This document shows, in pieces, positions 16,022-24,243 of a stretch of DNA of 64,000 nt. Within the stretch, counting starts at the first letter, position 1. Each line of letters opens with the position of its first letter. Under the pieces are notes generated by a model, which searched no databases, had not been told where the DNA came from, and saw only the letters and a program-made list of their open reading frames with translations. The translations under genes were made by a program, and so were the position numbers. This DNA comes from Clavibacter michiganensis subsp. insidiosus (GTDB lineage Bacteria > Actinomycetota > Actinomycetes > Actinomycetales > Microbacteriaceae), in assembly GCF_002240565.1 (NCBI RefSeq), contig NZ_MZMO01000001.1, positions 124,001 through 188,000 of the forward strand. The letters run 5' to 3'.

Positions 16022-16941
16022 GGGTGGAGCCTCTCGTTCCTGTGGTGGTGGCGGGCGACCGCGCGGGTGCGCAGGCTGCCCGTCGTCGGGTCCGCGTGGA
16101 CCTCGACGGGGATGCCGTAGACCTCCGTGAGGAGGTCGGGGGTCAGCACCTCGGATGGGGTGCCGGTCTTGACGATCCGGCCGTCGCTGAGCAGCGCGAC
16201 GGTGTCGGCGAGCGCGGCGGCCTGATCGAGGTCGTGGAGGACGACGCCGACGGCGATGCGTCCGTCGTCGGCGAGGTCGCGCACCAGGTCGAGGAGCTCG
16301 ACCTGGTAGCGGAGGTCGAGGTACGTGGTGGGCTCGTCGAGGAGGAGCACGCCCGTCTCCTGCGCGAGGCAGCTCGCGAGCCAGACGCGCTGGAGCTGTC
16401 CTCCGGAGAGCTGGTCGACGCCGCGGTCGGCGAGGGCGTCGAGGCCCGTGAGGTCGAGCGCGCGGTCCACGGCGGCGCGGCCGTCGGGATCCGCCCCGCC
16501 GAACCGCCCGCGGTGCGGGTAGCGGCCGAACTCGACGACGTCGCGGACGCTGAGGCCGCCGGGCGTCGGACGGCCCTGCGTGAGGAGCGCGACGCGGCGG
16601 GCGAAGCGGCGGAGGGAGAGGTCGAGGGCGTCGGACTCGCGGCCGGCGCCGGCGCCCGTGCCGGTCTCGGCGCCCTCCTCGCGCAGCACGAGCGACCCGG
16701 AGCGCGCCGCCTGCAGCCGCGCCATCGTGCGCAGCAGCGTCGACTTCCCGCTGCCGTTCGGGCCGACGAGCGCGGTGACGCAGCCCGGCCGGATCTCGAG
16801 CCCCGCGCCGTGCACGACCTCCGTGTCGCCGTACGCGACCGTGATGTCGCGGGCCTCGAGGGCGGAGGCGGCGGGTGACGCGGGCGACGGATCCGGGTCC
16901 GCGGCGCGCGCGATCGGGGCGGTCGATGCGGGGAGGGTCAC
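16018..16941 (-). CDS. siderophore ABC transporter ATP-binding protein
   Basis: 307 aa, FecE/FhuC type. Walker A GPNGSGKST (~58), Q-loop LLTQGRPTPGG, signature QLSGGQLQRVWLA, Walker B VLLLDEPTTYLDLR, switch HDLDQA. The N-terminal ~25 residues are an Ala/Pro extension. The start is GTG 16941, and the DtxR-type palindrome ends only 6 nt before it, so the operator covers the initiation region. It is the first gene of a three-gene iron import operon with the binding protein and fused permease. Confidence 0.93.
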   Translation of the reverse strand: MTLPASTAPIARAADPDPSPASPAASALEARDITVAYGDTEVVHGAGLEIRPGCVTALVGPNGSGKSTLLRTMARLQAARSGSLVLREEGAETGTGAGAGRESDALDLSLRRFARRVALLTQGRPTPGGLSVRDVVEFGRYPHRGRFGGADPDGRAAVDRALDLTGLDALADRGVDQLSGGQLQRVWLASCLAQETGVLLLDEPTTYLDLRYQVELLDLVRDLADDGRIAVGVVLHDLDQAAALADTVALLSDGRIVKTGTPSEVLTPDLLTEVYGIPVEVHADPTTGSLRTRAVARHHHRNERLHP

Positions 16942-16947
16942 GCAGGT

Positions 16948-16964
16948 GAGGTTAGCCTAACCTC
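16948..16964 (-). promoter_or_regulatory. DtxR/IdeR-type iron box
   Basis: GAGGTTAG-C-CTAACCTC, a perfect 8+1+8 palindrome matching the core of the DtxR consensus (TTAGGTTAGSCTAACCTAA). It sits directly before the start of the siderophore ABC operon. Fe(II)-loaded DtxR/IdeR would repress the operon in iron sufficiency. Confidence 0.9.
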
Positions 16965-17011
16965 ATCATCCGCGACAAGCCGGGCGGGGATCCCGCCGTC
17001 GCCGCTGGAGC

Positions 17012-17752
17012 TCAAGCCCGCGCGTCGGCGAGCGCCTCCGAGAGGTGCGCGCCCCACGAGCGGTAGGTGCGCTGGTAGCGGCTCTCCTCCGACTCCGGCC
17101 GCCACAGCGCGCGCGTGAGCTCCTCGGGGAATGGGACGGCGCGCGTGCACGGGAGGCCGTCGATCACGTCGCGCGTGTGCCGGTTCAGGGCCTGCGCGTG
17201 GACGCCGGCGGCGAGGCGCGCCGGCCGCGAGAGGCTGCCGGCGTTGTCGAGCGGCGGGATGTCGGCCACGAGGATCCACGCGTCCCGCGGCAGGTGCGCC
17301 CGCAGCGCGTCGATCGCGACCCGCATCTGCCGCCGCCACGCGCGGACGGAGGTGACGCGCAGCACGTCGGTGATCCCGGCGAGGATCACCACCGCGTCCG
17401 CCCGCGCGAGGTCGCCCTCGACGCGCGCGATGACGGCGGGCGCCTCGCGGAGGCGCGACCCCGGCAGCGGAGCGATGGACCACGCGACCCCGCGCCCGGT
17501 GCGCGTCGCGTGGTGCCGCGCGAGGAACGCGGGGAGGGCGATCTGATGGGTGCGCACGCCGAGGCTGATCATGCCGGTCTCGCCGACGACCGCGATCCGG
17601 TCGGGGTCCGGGCCCTCGACGATGCCGTGCGCGGCGTCGTCCGGGAGGATGTCGCCGGACGCGTCGGACCGGCGGTAGAGGAACTCCCCCACGCGGGCGG
17701 CGATGCCGGGGAGGGCGATGACGTGCAGGAGGGGGGCGAGGAGACGGCGCAT
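17012..17752 (-). CDS. SGNH/GDSL-like protein with altered nucleophile motif
   Basis: 246 aa. Fold landmarks of SGNH hydrolases are present: beta1 RIAVVGETGMISLGVRTHQI, a TGRGVAW segment, AVVILAGITDVLRV at the block-III position, DIPPL, and a C-terminal SWGAHLSEAL that could supply the DxxH His. The usual GDS(L) nucleophile motif reads GET and the GxND motif reads GITD, so the catalytic Ser and Asn appear replaced. N-terminal residues 1-20 (RRLLAPLLHVIALPGIAA) are a weak membrane-associating segment. It could be a non-canonical or inactive member. It stands alone between the iron operon and the amidohydrolase pair. Confidence 0.7.
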   Translation of the reverse strand: MRRLLAPLLHVIALPGIAARVGEFLYRRSDASGDILPDDAAHGIVEGPDPDRIAVVGETGMISLGVRTHQIALPAFLARHHATRTGRGVAWSIAPLPGSRLREAPAVIARVEGDLARADAVVILAGITDVLRVTSVRAWRRQMRVAIDALRAHLPRDAWILVADIPPLDNAGSLSRPARLAAGVHAQALNRHTRDVIDGLPCTRAVPFPEELTRALWRPESEESRYQRTYRSWGAHLSEALADARA

Positions 17753-17959
17753 GGGGGTCCTGGGGCAGCGGGCGGATCCGGCGCGGGCTGCGTCCGGGCG
17801 CCGGCCGGCGGCGGCCCGCGCGGAGCGGCGGGACGGTCACGGAGAGCGCGCTCTCCGTCGTGCGCGCGGGGCGGTGCTCCGCGCATCCCGGGGTCCAGGG
17901 GATGCTCCAGCCTAGGCGCGTGCGCGGGGCGGGTGCCGGGGCGTGCGCCTGACGGTCGC

Positions 17960-18982
17960 TCAGCGGAGGTCGGCGGGCCCCAGCCGGTGCGCCCCGCGCA
18001 GCCACGCGACCAGCTGCGACGCGGTGGCGTCTTCGGACGACGGCAGCGGATCCGCGCTCGCCAGCGCGTGCGCGATGCCGCCGGGCGCGCTGCCCAGCAC
18101 GGCGTCGAGCAGCGCCGGGCCCCGCAGCCCGATCTCGCCGAGCAGCTCGACCTCCCGCGCGTTCAGGCCCACCGGGAGGTCGCCGTTGCCGAGATCCGTG
18201 CCGTACGCGACCCGGCCGCCGAGCGCGCGGTAGCGGCGGGCGTTGTCGAGGGCCGTCGCGAGGTCGGCGCCCTCGTGGATCGCCAGGGTCGAGATCCAGA
18301 GCACGTCCCGCGCGGCGGACGCCCGCAGCGTGGCGTCGTCGAGCCGCTCGGTCCACGGCACGTGCACGAGCACGTCGGCGCCCGCCCGGATCGCGCGCGC
18401 CGCCTGCCCCGCGCCCTCCGCGTGCACGGCGGCGGGGAGCCCGGCGTCGTGCGCGGCGTGGACCAGCGCGGCCAGCACGTCATCCGCGAGGAGCGGACCG
18501 CCGTCGTGCAGCACGATCTTCACCGCGCCGGATCCGCCCGCCCGGGCCTCCGCGATGGCCGCTCGCGCATCCTCGGCGCGCGCCACCTCGCGCACCGCGG
18601 CCTCCGGCGCCCACGCGCGGTCCGACGGGTAACCCCCTGGGGCGGTGTGGAACGGACCGGCGTAGCGGACGTCCACGCCGCCCGGCGGACGGGCAGCGAT
18701 GCGGGCGATCTCCGCCGGGTCCCATCCGAGGTCGACCACCGCCGTGACGGACGATCCGGCCAGCGCCGCGTGCTCCACGAGCCCGAGGTGCACGTGCCGG
18801 TCGACCACGCCGTCGCTGATCGCCAGGTCGAGCCGCCCGAGCACCGCGCCGGCCGCATCGGCCAGGTCGGCGAGCGCCACGCGCCCGCCGTCGATGCGCA
18901 CGGCGACCTCCCGGTGGATCCGGTCGAGCCGCAGCTCCCGCACGCGCCAGACGCCGTCGGGCGAGGCACCACCGCCCGTCAT
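17960..18982 (-). CDS. metal-dependent amidohydrolase
   Basis: 340 aa. Amidohydrolase superfamily landmarks: DGVVDRHVHLGL (HxH metal ligands), GAVKIVLHDGG (bridging Lys), AAVHAEG and DVLVHVPWTE (two His ligands), and YGTDLGNGDLP (catalytic Asp). The substrate is not deducible; the family includes imidazolonepropionase- and prolidase-like hydrolases. Its ATG overlaps the stop of the GH18 gene (ATGA), so the two are co-translated. Confidence 0.87.
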   Translation of the reverse strand: MTGGGASPDGVWRVRELRLDRIHREVAVRIDGGRVALADLADAAGAVLGRLDLAISDGVVDRHVHLGLVEHAALAGSSVTAVVDLGWDPAEIARIAARPPGGVDVRYAGPFHTAPGGYPSDRAWAPEAAVREVARAEDARAAIAEARAGGSGAVKIVLHDGGPLLADDVLAALVHAAHDAGLPAAVHAEGAGQAARAIRAGADVLVHVPWTERLDDATLRASAARDVLWISTLAIHEGADLATALDNARRYRALGGRVAYGTDLGNGDLPVGLNAREVELLGEIGLRGPALLDAVLGSAPGGIAHALASADPLPSSEDATASQLVAWLRGAHRLGPADLR

Positions 18983-20034
18983 CGCGTCAGCGGATCCGAC
19001 AGCCCGAGCGACCATACGGCCACCCCGCCGAGCCCGAGCTGCCGGGCGATCGCCACGCGCGCGTCGTACGAGCGCGCATCCGACCACCACACCACCGTGC
19101 CGTCGCGCAGGGTCGCGCGCCACTCCTGCTGCGGGACGCTCCAGACGGCCGTGCGCCTCTCGGACGCCACGAGATCGCGCGCCGCCTGGTCGGAGAGCTG
19201 CCGCCCCTCGCCCGTGCGCGGCCAGGTGTAGCCGTAGCCCGCGATGCCGAGCTGGATCCGCGCGGTCGGCACCGCCGCGAGCAGCGGCTTCAGCGCCGCC
19301 TTCACCCACGGCATCCCGCCGACGGGCCCCGCGGCGGACCACGTGGGCCCGTGCTGGTCGTACGCCATGAGCACGACGTGGTCGGCGGCCCGGCCGAGCG
19401 CCGGGAGGTCGTAGCCGAGCGGGCGGTAGTCGCCCGAGGTGGCCATGAGGCAGACGGAGACGCTCCGCCCGGACCCGAGGGCCACCTTCAGCCCCGACAC
19501 GAGCCGGGTGAGGCCGGCCGGATGCGCGCCCGAGAGGCTCTCGAGGTCGACCGTGACGCCGTCCCAGCCGCGCTTCCGGACCTCGGCGGCGAGCTGCGCG
19601 ACCACGCGGTCGACGTTCGCCGGGGATCCCAGCAGCGCGTCGGCGATGCCCGGCGAGAAGTCGCCGAGCGCCTCGTCGTAGTTGCCGACGAGCAGCTCGA
19701 CCCGCTCGCCGCGCGCGTGCGCCTGACGGAGCAGCGCGAGCGCCTCGGGCGACGGGGAGGCGACGCTCCGGCCATCCGACGTGACGTTCACCCCGTCGAC
19801 CACCACCGGGGTGAGGGCGGCGGCGCTCGCGTCGAGGCGCGACACCGGGGTGGATCCGCCCTCCGCGTACCCGACGACCTCGAACGGCGTCGTCGCGGCG
19901 GCGGGCAGGGATCCGACGACGACGGCCAGCACGGCGGCCGCTCCCACCGCCACCCCGACGAGGCGGCGCGCCCGTCGGCGCGGGCGCGGAGGGCGGGCCG
20001 GGCGCGCCGGACGGGTCGAGCGGGGCGGGATCAT
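18979..20034 (-). CDS. exported GH18-family glycoside hydrolase
   Basis: 351 aa. Highly basic N-terminus, a membrane segment (VGVAVGAAAVLAVVVGSLPA) with an AAATTP-like cleavage site, then a GH18 TIM barrel. The catalytic strand reads GWDGVTVDLESLSG (general acid Glu in place), preceded by RVELLVGNYDEAL and followed by VVLMAYDQHGPTW and a LGGVAVWSLG end. The sequence style is closer to YaaH/SleL-type N-acetylglucosaminidases than to large chitinases, so a peptidoglycan or chitooligosaccharide substrate is likely. It is upstream in an operon with the amidohydrolase. Confidence 0.85.
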   Translation of the reverse strand: MIPPRSTRPARPARPPRPRRRARRLVGVAVGAAAVLAVVVGSLPAAATTPFEVVGYAEGGSTPVSRLDASAAALTPVVVDGVNVTSDGRSVASPSPEALALLRQAHARGERVELLVGNYDEALGDFSPGIADALLGSPANVDRVVAQLAAEVRKRGWDGVTVDLESLSGAHPAGLTRLVSGLKVALGSGRSVSVCLMATSGDYRPLGYDLPALGRAADHVVLMAYDQHGPTWSAAGPVGGMPWVKAALKPLLAAVPTARIQLGIAGYGYTWPRTGEGRQLSDQAARDLVASERRTAVWSVPQQEWRATLRDGTVVWWSDARSYDARVAIARQLGLGGVAVWSLGLSDPLTR

Positions 20035-20279
20035 GGGCCGAGCGTAGGGCGCGACGACGCCCGGACCCGGGCGGCGCGGCCGTCCCGTCGACCCCCCCGT
20101 CCGCGCCGCGCATGTGCAGGAGCAGCGTCACCGGATCCGCACGGCCCGTAGCCTCGTGCCCCTCCCGTCCGCGCCCCACCCCGAGGTCCCATGCCGCACG
20201 CACCGCACCCGCGCACGCCGTCCGGCGTCCGCCCGGCGCGCCTCGGCCGTCGGCGTCGCCTCGCCCCGGGAGCCCGCGC

Positions 20280-20600
20280 GTGCTGAGCAGCCCCGATCGC
20301 GACGACGACCTCCTTCAGGAGCGCCTCCGCGCGCTGCACGACGTGTGGCCCGGGGATCCGGCCGACGACGACCCGCTCCGCGCGACCCGCCGCGCGACGG
20401 CCGCCGCGGGCGCCGGGCGGGTCCCCGTGCCGCGGCCCTCCGACCTCCTCCGCCTGGCGTGCCGCGCGGTCCTCCGCCGCCTCGGCGCCAGCGCGGCCGG
20501 CCTGCCCCTGCCGCCCTCCGCGGATCCCGCGCCCGACGCGCCCCACGTGCCGGACACGGCTCCGCAGTCCCCCGCGGACCCGCCGCCCGCGCACCCCTGA
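20280..20600 (+). CDS. hypothetical protein, 106 aa
   Basis: Starts at GTG 20280 after GGGAG. The first ~75 residues are plausible folded protein (DRDDDLLQERLRALHDVWPG, then RVPVPRPSDLLRLACRAVLR), followed by a Pro/Ala-rich disordered tail. No known domain, signal or membrane segment recognised. Codon bias is normal for this genome. Confidence 0.55.
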   Translation: MLSSPDRDDDLLQERLRALHDVWPGDPADDDPLRATRRATAAAGAGRVPVPRPSDLLRLACRAVLRRLGASAAGLPLPPSADPAPDAPHVPDTAPQSPADPPPAHP

Positions 20601-20640
20601 CCCTCCCCACGCGCCGTCCCCGAATCGCTACCGTGGACCC

Positions 20641-20727
20641 GTGCCCACCGCCGCCGCCCCGCACCCCGCGCCGATCGCCCTCCCCGCCGCCGAGACCGGG
20701 CTGCCCACCCCGCTGATCCGCGCATGA
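20641..20727 (+). CDS. possible 28-aa leader ORF coupled to the LacI-type gene
   Basis: GTG 20641 lies 7 nt after a TACCGT -10-like hexamer (20629-20634), so the mRNA could be leaderless. The frame ends in TGA overlapping the ATG of the LacI-type regulator (ATGA). The peptide is Pro/Ala-rich with a PAAETGLPTPLIRA end. It is too short for any family assignment. Confidence 0.25.
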   Translation: MPTAAAPHPAPIALPAAETGLPTPLIRA

Positions 20728-21752
20728 GCCGGCCCGGCGCCGCCCCCACCATCCACGACGTGGCCGCGCGCGCGGGCGTCTCCAAGTCGGTCGTCTCGCG
20801 CGCGCTCTCCGGCGCGCCGGGCGTGGCACCCGCCACGCAGCAGACGGTCCGCGACGCCGCCGCGGCGCTCGGCTATGTCGCCAACGCCCACGCGCGCGGG
20901 ATGTCCGCGCACCGCACCCACACGCTCGGCGTCCTCGTGCGCGACGCGTCCACGCCCTTCTACGGGCACCTGCTCACCGCGCTCCAGCAGCGGGCGTCGG
21001 AGCGCGGGTACCGGGTCGTGACGACGACGGGGTTCGGCGCGTTCGACATCGAGGAGGAGCGCAAGGCCCTCGAGACGCTCGTCTCGCTGCAGGTCGAGGG
21101 GCTCGTCGTGTGCAGCGGCGCGCTCCCGGTCGCCGACATCCTGCCGTCCGCGCGGCGGATCCCCACGGTCGTCGCCGGCCGCCCCGAGGTGGACGCGTCG
21201 CTCAGCAGCGTCTACTGCGACGAGCGCACGGGCGGCCGCGGCCTCGTCGACCACGTCGCGTCGCTCGGCCACCGTCGCATCGCCGTCGTCACGCTCGCGC
21301 CCGCCCTGTCCCTCACGATCTCCGCCCGCACCTTCGCGATGCTCGACCGCCTCCGCGAGCTCGGCCTCGACGTCCTGCACGTGCGCGGCGAGGAGCACGC
21401 GGGCGGCCACATCGACGGCGCCGACGCCGTCGCGCAGGCGATCGTCGACGCGGGCGGCGTGACCGCGGTCATGGCCCCGAGCGACGTCTGGGCCCTCGCG
21501 ATCCTCGACGGCCTCGGCCGCCGCGGCGTCACCGCCCCGGCGGACGTCTCCATCACCGGCTACGACGGGCTGCCGCCCTTCACGAGCGACCTCCTCGGCT
21601 TCACCACCTGGCGCCAGCCGATCCCCGTCATCGGCGCCCTGGCCGTCGACGCCGTGGTCGACCGCATCGACGGCACCGTCACGGGCACGTGCCACATCGC
21701 GGTCGACGGCGCGCTGATCCCGGGCCGCACGGCCGTCCCCCTGCGCGCCTGA
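20724..21752 (+). CDS. LacI-family transcriptional regulator
   Basis: 342 aa. N-terminal LacI HTH (TIHDVAARAGVSKSVVSRAL, ~9-28) with hinge LGYVANAHARGM, then a periplasmic-binding-protein-like effector domain (TLGVLVRDASTPFYGHLLTA, GLVVCSG, VYCDERTGGRGLVDHVASLG, TAVMAPSDVWALAILDGL, and the signature VSITGYDGLPP). The effector is probably a sugar, but no sugar genes lie nearby. A perfect palindrome AGGGAACGTTCCCT 160 bp downstream has the central CG of LacI operators and may be its site, placing the 2H phosphoesterase gene under its control. Confidence 0.92.
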   Translation: MSRPGAAPTIHDVAARAGVSKSVVSRALSGAPGVAPATQQTVRDAAAALGYVANAHARGMSAHRTHTLGVLVRDASTPFYGHLLTALQQRASERGYRVVTTTGFGAFDIEEERKALETLVSLQVEGLVVCSGALPVADILPSARRIPTVVAGRPEVDASLSSVYCDERTGGRGLVDHVASLGHRRIAVVTLAPALSLTISARTFAMLDRLRELGLDVLHVRGEEHAGGHIDGADAVAQAIVDAGGVTAVMAPSDVWALAILDGLGRRGVTAPADVSITGYDGLPPFTSDLLGFTTWRQPIPVIGALAVDAVVDRIDGTVTGTCHIAVDGALIPGRTAVPLRA

Positions 21753-21764
21753 CGCGCCCAGCGC

Positions 21765-21835
21765 GGGCACCCGGAGCGCGCCGCGCGAGCCCCCCGGAGC
21801 GCGCCGCGCGGGCTCCGCACCCGCGGCCACCGCCC
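21765..21835. repeat. short direct repeat, CGGAGCGCGCCGCGCG
   Basis: Two near-identical copies of a 16-bp GC-only unit, each followed by AG or GG, occur in tandem ~25 bp apart just after the LacI gene stop. The second can pair with flanking GGAGC/GCTCC. It is probably part of the transcription end region; no other role is visible. Confidence 0.35.
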
Positions 21836-21915
21836 GGCCACCGCCCGTCCACCGGCCGTTCACCCCGCGGCCGCCCCCGCCCGTCCGTCGTATGGCATGG
21901 TGGTCGTCGCATCGT

Positions 21916-21929
21916 AGGGAACGTTCCCT
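21916..21929. promoter_or_regulatory. LacI-type operator candidate
   Basis: AGGGAACGTTCCCT, a perfect 14-bp palindrome with central CG, 30 bp before the ATG of the 2H phosphoesterase gene and downstream of a LacI-type regulator gene. Confidence 0.5.
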
Positions 21930-21958
21930 GCGCCCGTTCGACGCCTGGAGGATCCCGC

Positions 21959-22687
21959 ATGGACCACGACGACCCCAGCGCCTACGCGCTCGCCGCCCCC
22001 GACACCGCGCCCGCGTCCGCGAGCCGCGTCGACCTGCGCCCCTCGCTCCTCCCCCGCGACGACAGCGACCCCTACCGCTACGGGATCTTCCTCCGCCCCG
22101 ACCCGCGCACCTGCCGGGCCGTGACCGTGATCACCGACCAGATCCGCGCGCAGTACGGCCTCGTCTCCGCGGGCGCCTTCCCCCCGCACGCGACCCTCAT
22201 CGGCAGCCAGCCGTTCGGGCACGACGAGGCGCGGGTGATCGAGGCGATCACCGAGCTCCTCGCCGACCGTCCCGCGTTCCCCGTGCACAACGCGGGCGTC
22301 CGCGAGCAGGGGTTCGGCTTCGTCTACGACGTCGACGAGCGGCCGGACGGCAGCCAGAACGCCGAGCTGCTCGCGCTCGCGGCGGACATCGACCGCGTCG
22401 CCGCCCCGTTTCGCCGGCCCATGGACTCCCCCGAGCACCACTCGTTCGACCCCGCGCGCTTCCGCGCGCACCTGTCGCTCGCCTCGCACGACCTCCTCGT
22501 GCGCCCCGACCTGCACGACGAGGTCGGCGACTTCATCCGCGGGCTCGAGCAGCCCGTGCCCGAGGGCTTCCTCGGCGACACCGTCGTCATGTACCGCACC
22601 GCCAGCCCGGACTGGTCCGGCCGCTGGTGGACCACCCTCACCTGGGAGCACGTGCGCACCTGGACCCTCGGCGGCACCGCCCCATAA
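21959..22687 (+). CDS. 2H phosphoesterase (2'-5' RNA ligase-like) family protein
   Basis: 242 aa. Two HxTx/HxSx catalytic motifs: FPPHATLIGSQPF (~77-89) and FRAHLSLASHD (~160-170), the signature of the 2H phosphoesterase superfamily (LigT, AKAP7, cyclic phosphodiesterases). The N-terminal ~35 residues are disordered. Members hydrolyse 2',3'-cyclic or 2'-5' phosphodiesters in RNA or nucleotides; the substrate cannot be told from sequence. ATG 21959. A LacI-type operator-like palindrome precedes it. Confidence 0.82.
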   Translation: MDHDDPSAYALAAPDTAPASASRVDLRPSLLPRDDSDPYRYGIFLRPDPRTCRAVTVITDQIRAQYGLVSAGAFPPHATLIGSQPFGHDEARVIEAITELLADRPAFPVHNAGVREQGFGFVYDVDERPDGSQNAELLALAADIDRVAAPFRRPMDSPEHHSFDPARFRAHLSLASHDLLVRPDLHDEVGDFIRGLEQPVPEGFLGDTVVMYRTASPDWSGRWWTTLTWEHVRTWTLGGTAP

Positions 22688-23104
22688 CCCGCGGATCCGT
22701 GGCGTGACGGGGCTCTCACCCCCACCTCACCCTCGGATCACCCGCGATTCGCGCACGATGTGTCCCCCTAAATGAGGACCGGCGACGTAGAGTCGTCTCA
22801 GCACAGCGGGTTCCCCCGATGCCGCCGTGCGAATGGATACCCGACGAGCGCCCCGGCGCGTCCCCCCGCCCACGGGGCAGCTCATCAGATCCCTCCGTGC
22901 TCCGACCCGAACGGACGCGGCAGCAGCAGGAGCCCGACGCGCGCCGTACCCGCGGACGCGTCGGGCTCTTGTGCGTCCGGCTGTCGCGCGTCCGCCCGGG
23001 CATCGCACGGCGCCCGGCACGGGTCGCGATGTCCGACCCGCGCGTCCCGACCCCCGCCGGCGACCGCGACGCGCCAGGATGGAGAGACGGCCTGAGGGGG
23101 ATCC
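22688..23104. other. 417-bp intergenic region with a strong hairpin
   Basis: No convincing coding frame. A TAGAGT -10-like hexamer occurs near 22790. GAGCCCGACGCG (22930-22941) and CGCGTCGGGCTC (22957-22968) form a perfect 12-bp stem with a 15-nt loop, followed by TTGTG. No gene ends nearby on either strand except the phosphoesterase gene 240 bp away, so a small RNA ending at the hairpin or a long 3' UTR is possible. Confidence 0.4.
22930..22968 (+). terminator. 12-bp perfect stem-loop
   Basis: GAGCCCGACGCG/CGCGTCGGGCTC with a 15-nt loop, trailing TTGTG. Terminator-like for a plus-strand transcript. Confidence 0.5.
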
Positions 23105-23524
23105 ATGCGCACGACCGTCTACACCAGCACCGCCACGCGACACATGACCGACGCGGATCTCGCGGAGCTCCTCGGTCAGTGCATCCGCAACAACGAGGAG
23201 GCCGGCCTCACCGGCCTGCTGCTCCACCGCGACGGGAAGTTCATGCAGGTGCTCGAGGGCCCGCACGACGCGGTGGAGTCGGTGTACGCCGCCATCGAGT
23301 CGGATCCCCGGCACACCGACGTGCGCCTGCTGCTCGACGAGGAGCTCCCCGCCCGGCAGTTCCCCCAGTGGTCGATGGGCTTCCGCACGGTGGACGACGC
23401 GACGCTCCGCCAGCTCCGCGGCTACGACGACTTCCTCGACACGCCCGCGTCGGCCGCGGCCCGCCCCGACGCGCCGTCCCGCGCCCGCTGGCTCCTGGAG
23501 TGGTTCCGCACGCACCCGGTGTGA
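23105..23524 (+). CDS. BLUF-domain blue-light sensor
   Basis: 139 aa, a stand-alone BLUF domain with a ~40-residue tail. FAD-binding photocycle residues are visible: Tyr6 in TVYTSTA, the Asn pair in IRNNEEAGLTGLLL, Gln48 in KFMQVLEG, and the Trp/Met region QFPQWSMGF (~86-93). Short BLUF proteins signal by protein-protein contact, usually with a partner regulator or cyclase. No partner is adjacent, although the DUF2975/XRE pair follows 70 bp downstream on the same strand. Confidence 0.9.
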   Translation: MRTTVYTSTATRHMTDADLAELLGQCIRNNEEAGLTGLLLHRDGKFMQVLEGPHDAVESVYAAIESDPRHTDVRLLLDEELPARQFPQWSMGFRTVDDATLRQLRGYDDFLDTPASAAARPDAPSRARWLLEWFRTHPV

Positions 23525-23566
23525 TCCGCAGGGGCCTCGACACCGGGCCGGAGCGCGTGCGACCAT

Positions 23567-23594
23567 ATCGACATTCGTTGCAACGATGATCGAT
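23567..23594. promoter_or_regulatory. 28-bp inverted repeat at the DUF2975 gene start
   Basis: Arms ATCGACATTCGTTG and CAACGATGATCGAT match at 12 of 14 positions around CGTTG/CAACG. The right arm runs into the ATG of the membrane-protein gene. A likely operator for autoregulation by the XRE protein encoded second in the pair. Confidence 0.45.
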
Positions 23595-24243
23595 GGGACA
23601 CGACATGGGACGCTCACCCCTCTCCGGCACCGGCTCCGCCGCTCGCGTCTCGCGCGGCGTCCTGTGGTCGGCCCTCGCGATCGCCGTGCTCGTGCTGCTC
23701 GCCGTGGCAGCTGCGGCCGTCGTGAGCGCGGTGGAGACCGTGCGGACCGGGGTGGTGCACACGTCGCTCGAGCTGCGCGGATCCCTGCCCGCCGAGGCCG
23801 ACGCCGGCCCCGCCGACCTCCGCTCGGGCGCGTACCGCACGGCCGAGGTCGCGGTGGGCGAGCTGCCCGGCGGGATCGTCGCGCTGCACGTGGCCCGCAT
23901 CGCTCTGGACGCCGCCGTGGGCATCGCGCTCGCGGGCACGGTCGCGATCCTCGCCCGCCGGCTGCTCCGACCGGATCCGCTCGCCCGCCGCCTCAGCCTC
24001 GTGGTCACGCTCGCGGGCGGCACCGTGATGATCGCGGCGCTGCTCTCGCTCGGCGCGCGCACGGGCGTGGCCTGGATGGTCGGCGACGCGCTCAACGACC
24101 CGGACGTGGGGCTCGACGGCTTCTGGCCGGTGGTCGCGGAGGTCGACGCGTCCACCATCGCGCTCGGCTTCGCCCTGATGATCGTGGGCCTGGTGGTCGA
24201 GCACGGCGAGACCCTGCAGCGCAACACCCGCGGTCTCGTCTGA
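23593..24243 (+). CDS. DUF2975-type membrane protein
   Basis: 216 aa (ATG 23593; ATG 23605 also possible). Four membrane segments: VLWSALAIAVLVLLAVAAAA, IVALHVARIALDAAVGIALA, LSLVVTLAGGTVMIAALLSL and TIALGFALMIVGLVVEHGE, the last with the EHGETLQRNTRGLV end typical of DUF2975 proteins. These are encoded just before a small XRE regulator, as here (TGATG overlap). The biological role of the pair is not established. The start region overlaps an inverted repeat. Confidence 0.75.
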   Translation: MGHDMGRSPLSGTGSAARVSRGVLWSALAIAVLVLLAVAAAAVVSAVETVRTGVVHTSLELRGSLPAEADAGPADLRSGAYRTAEVAVGELPGGIVALHVARIALDAAVGIALAGTVAILARRLLRPDPLARRLSLVVTLAGGTVMIAALLSLGARTGVAWMVGDALNDPDVGLDGFWPVVAEVDASTIALGFALMIVGLVVEHGETLQRNTRGLV

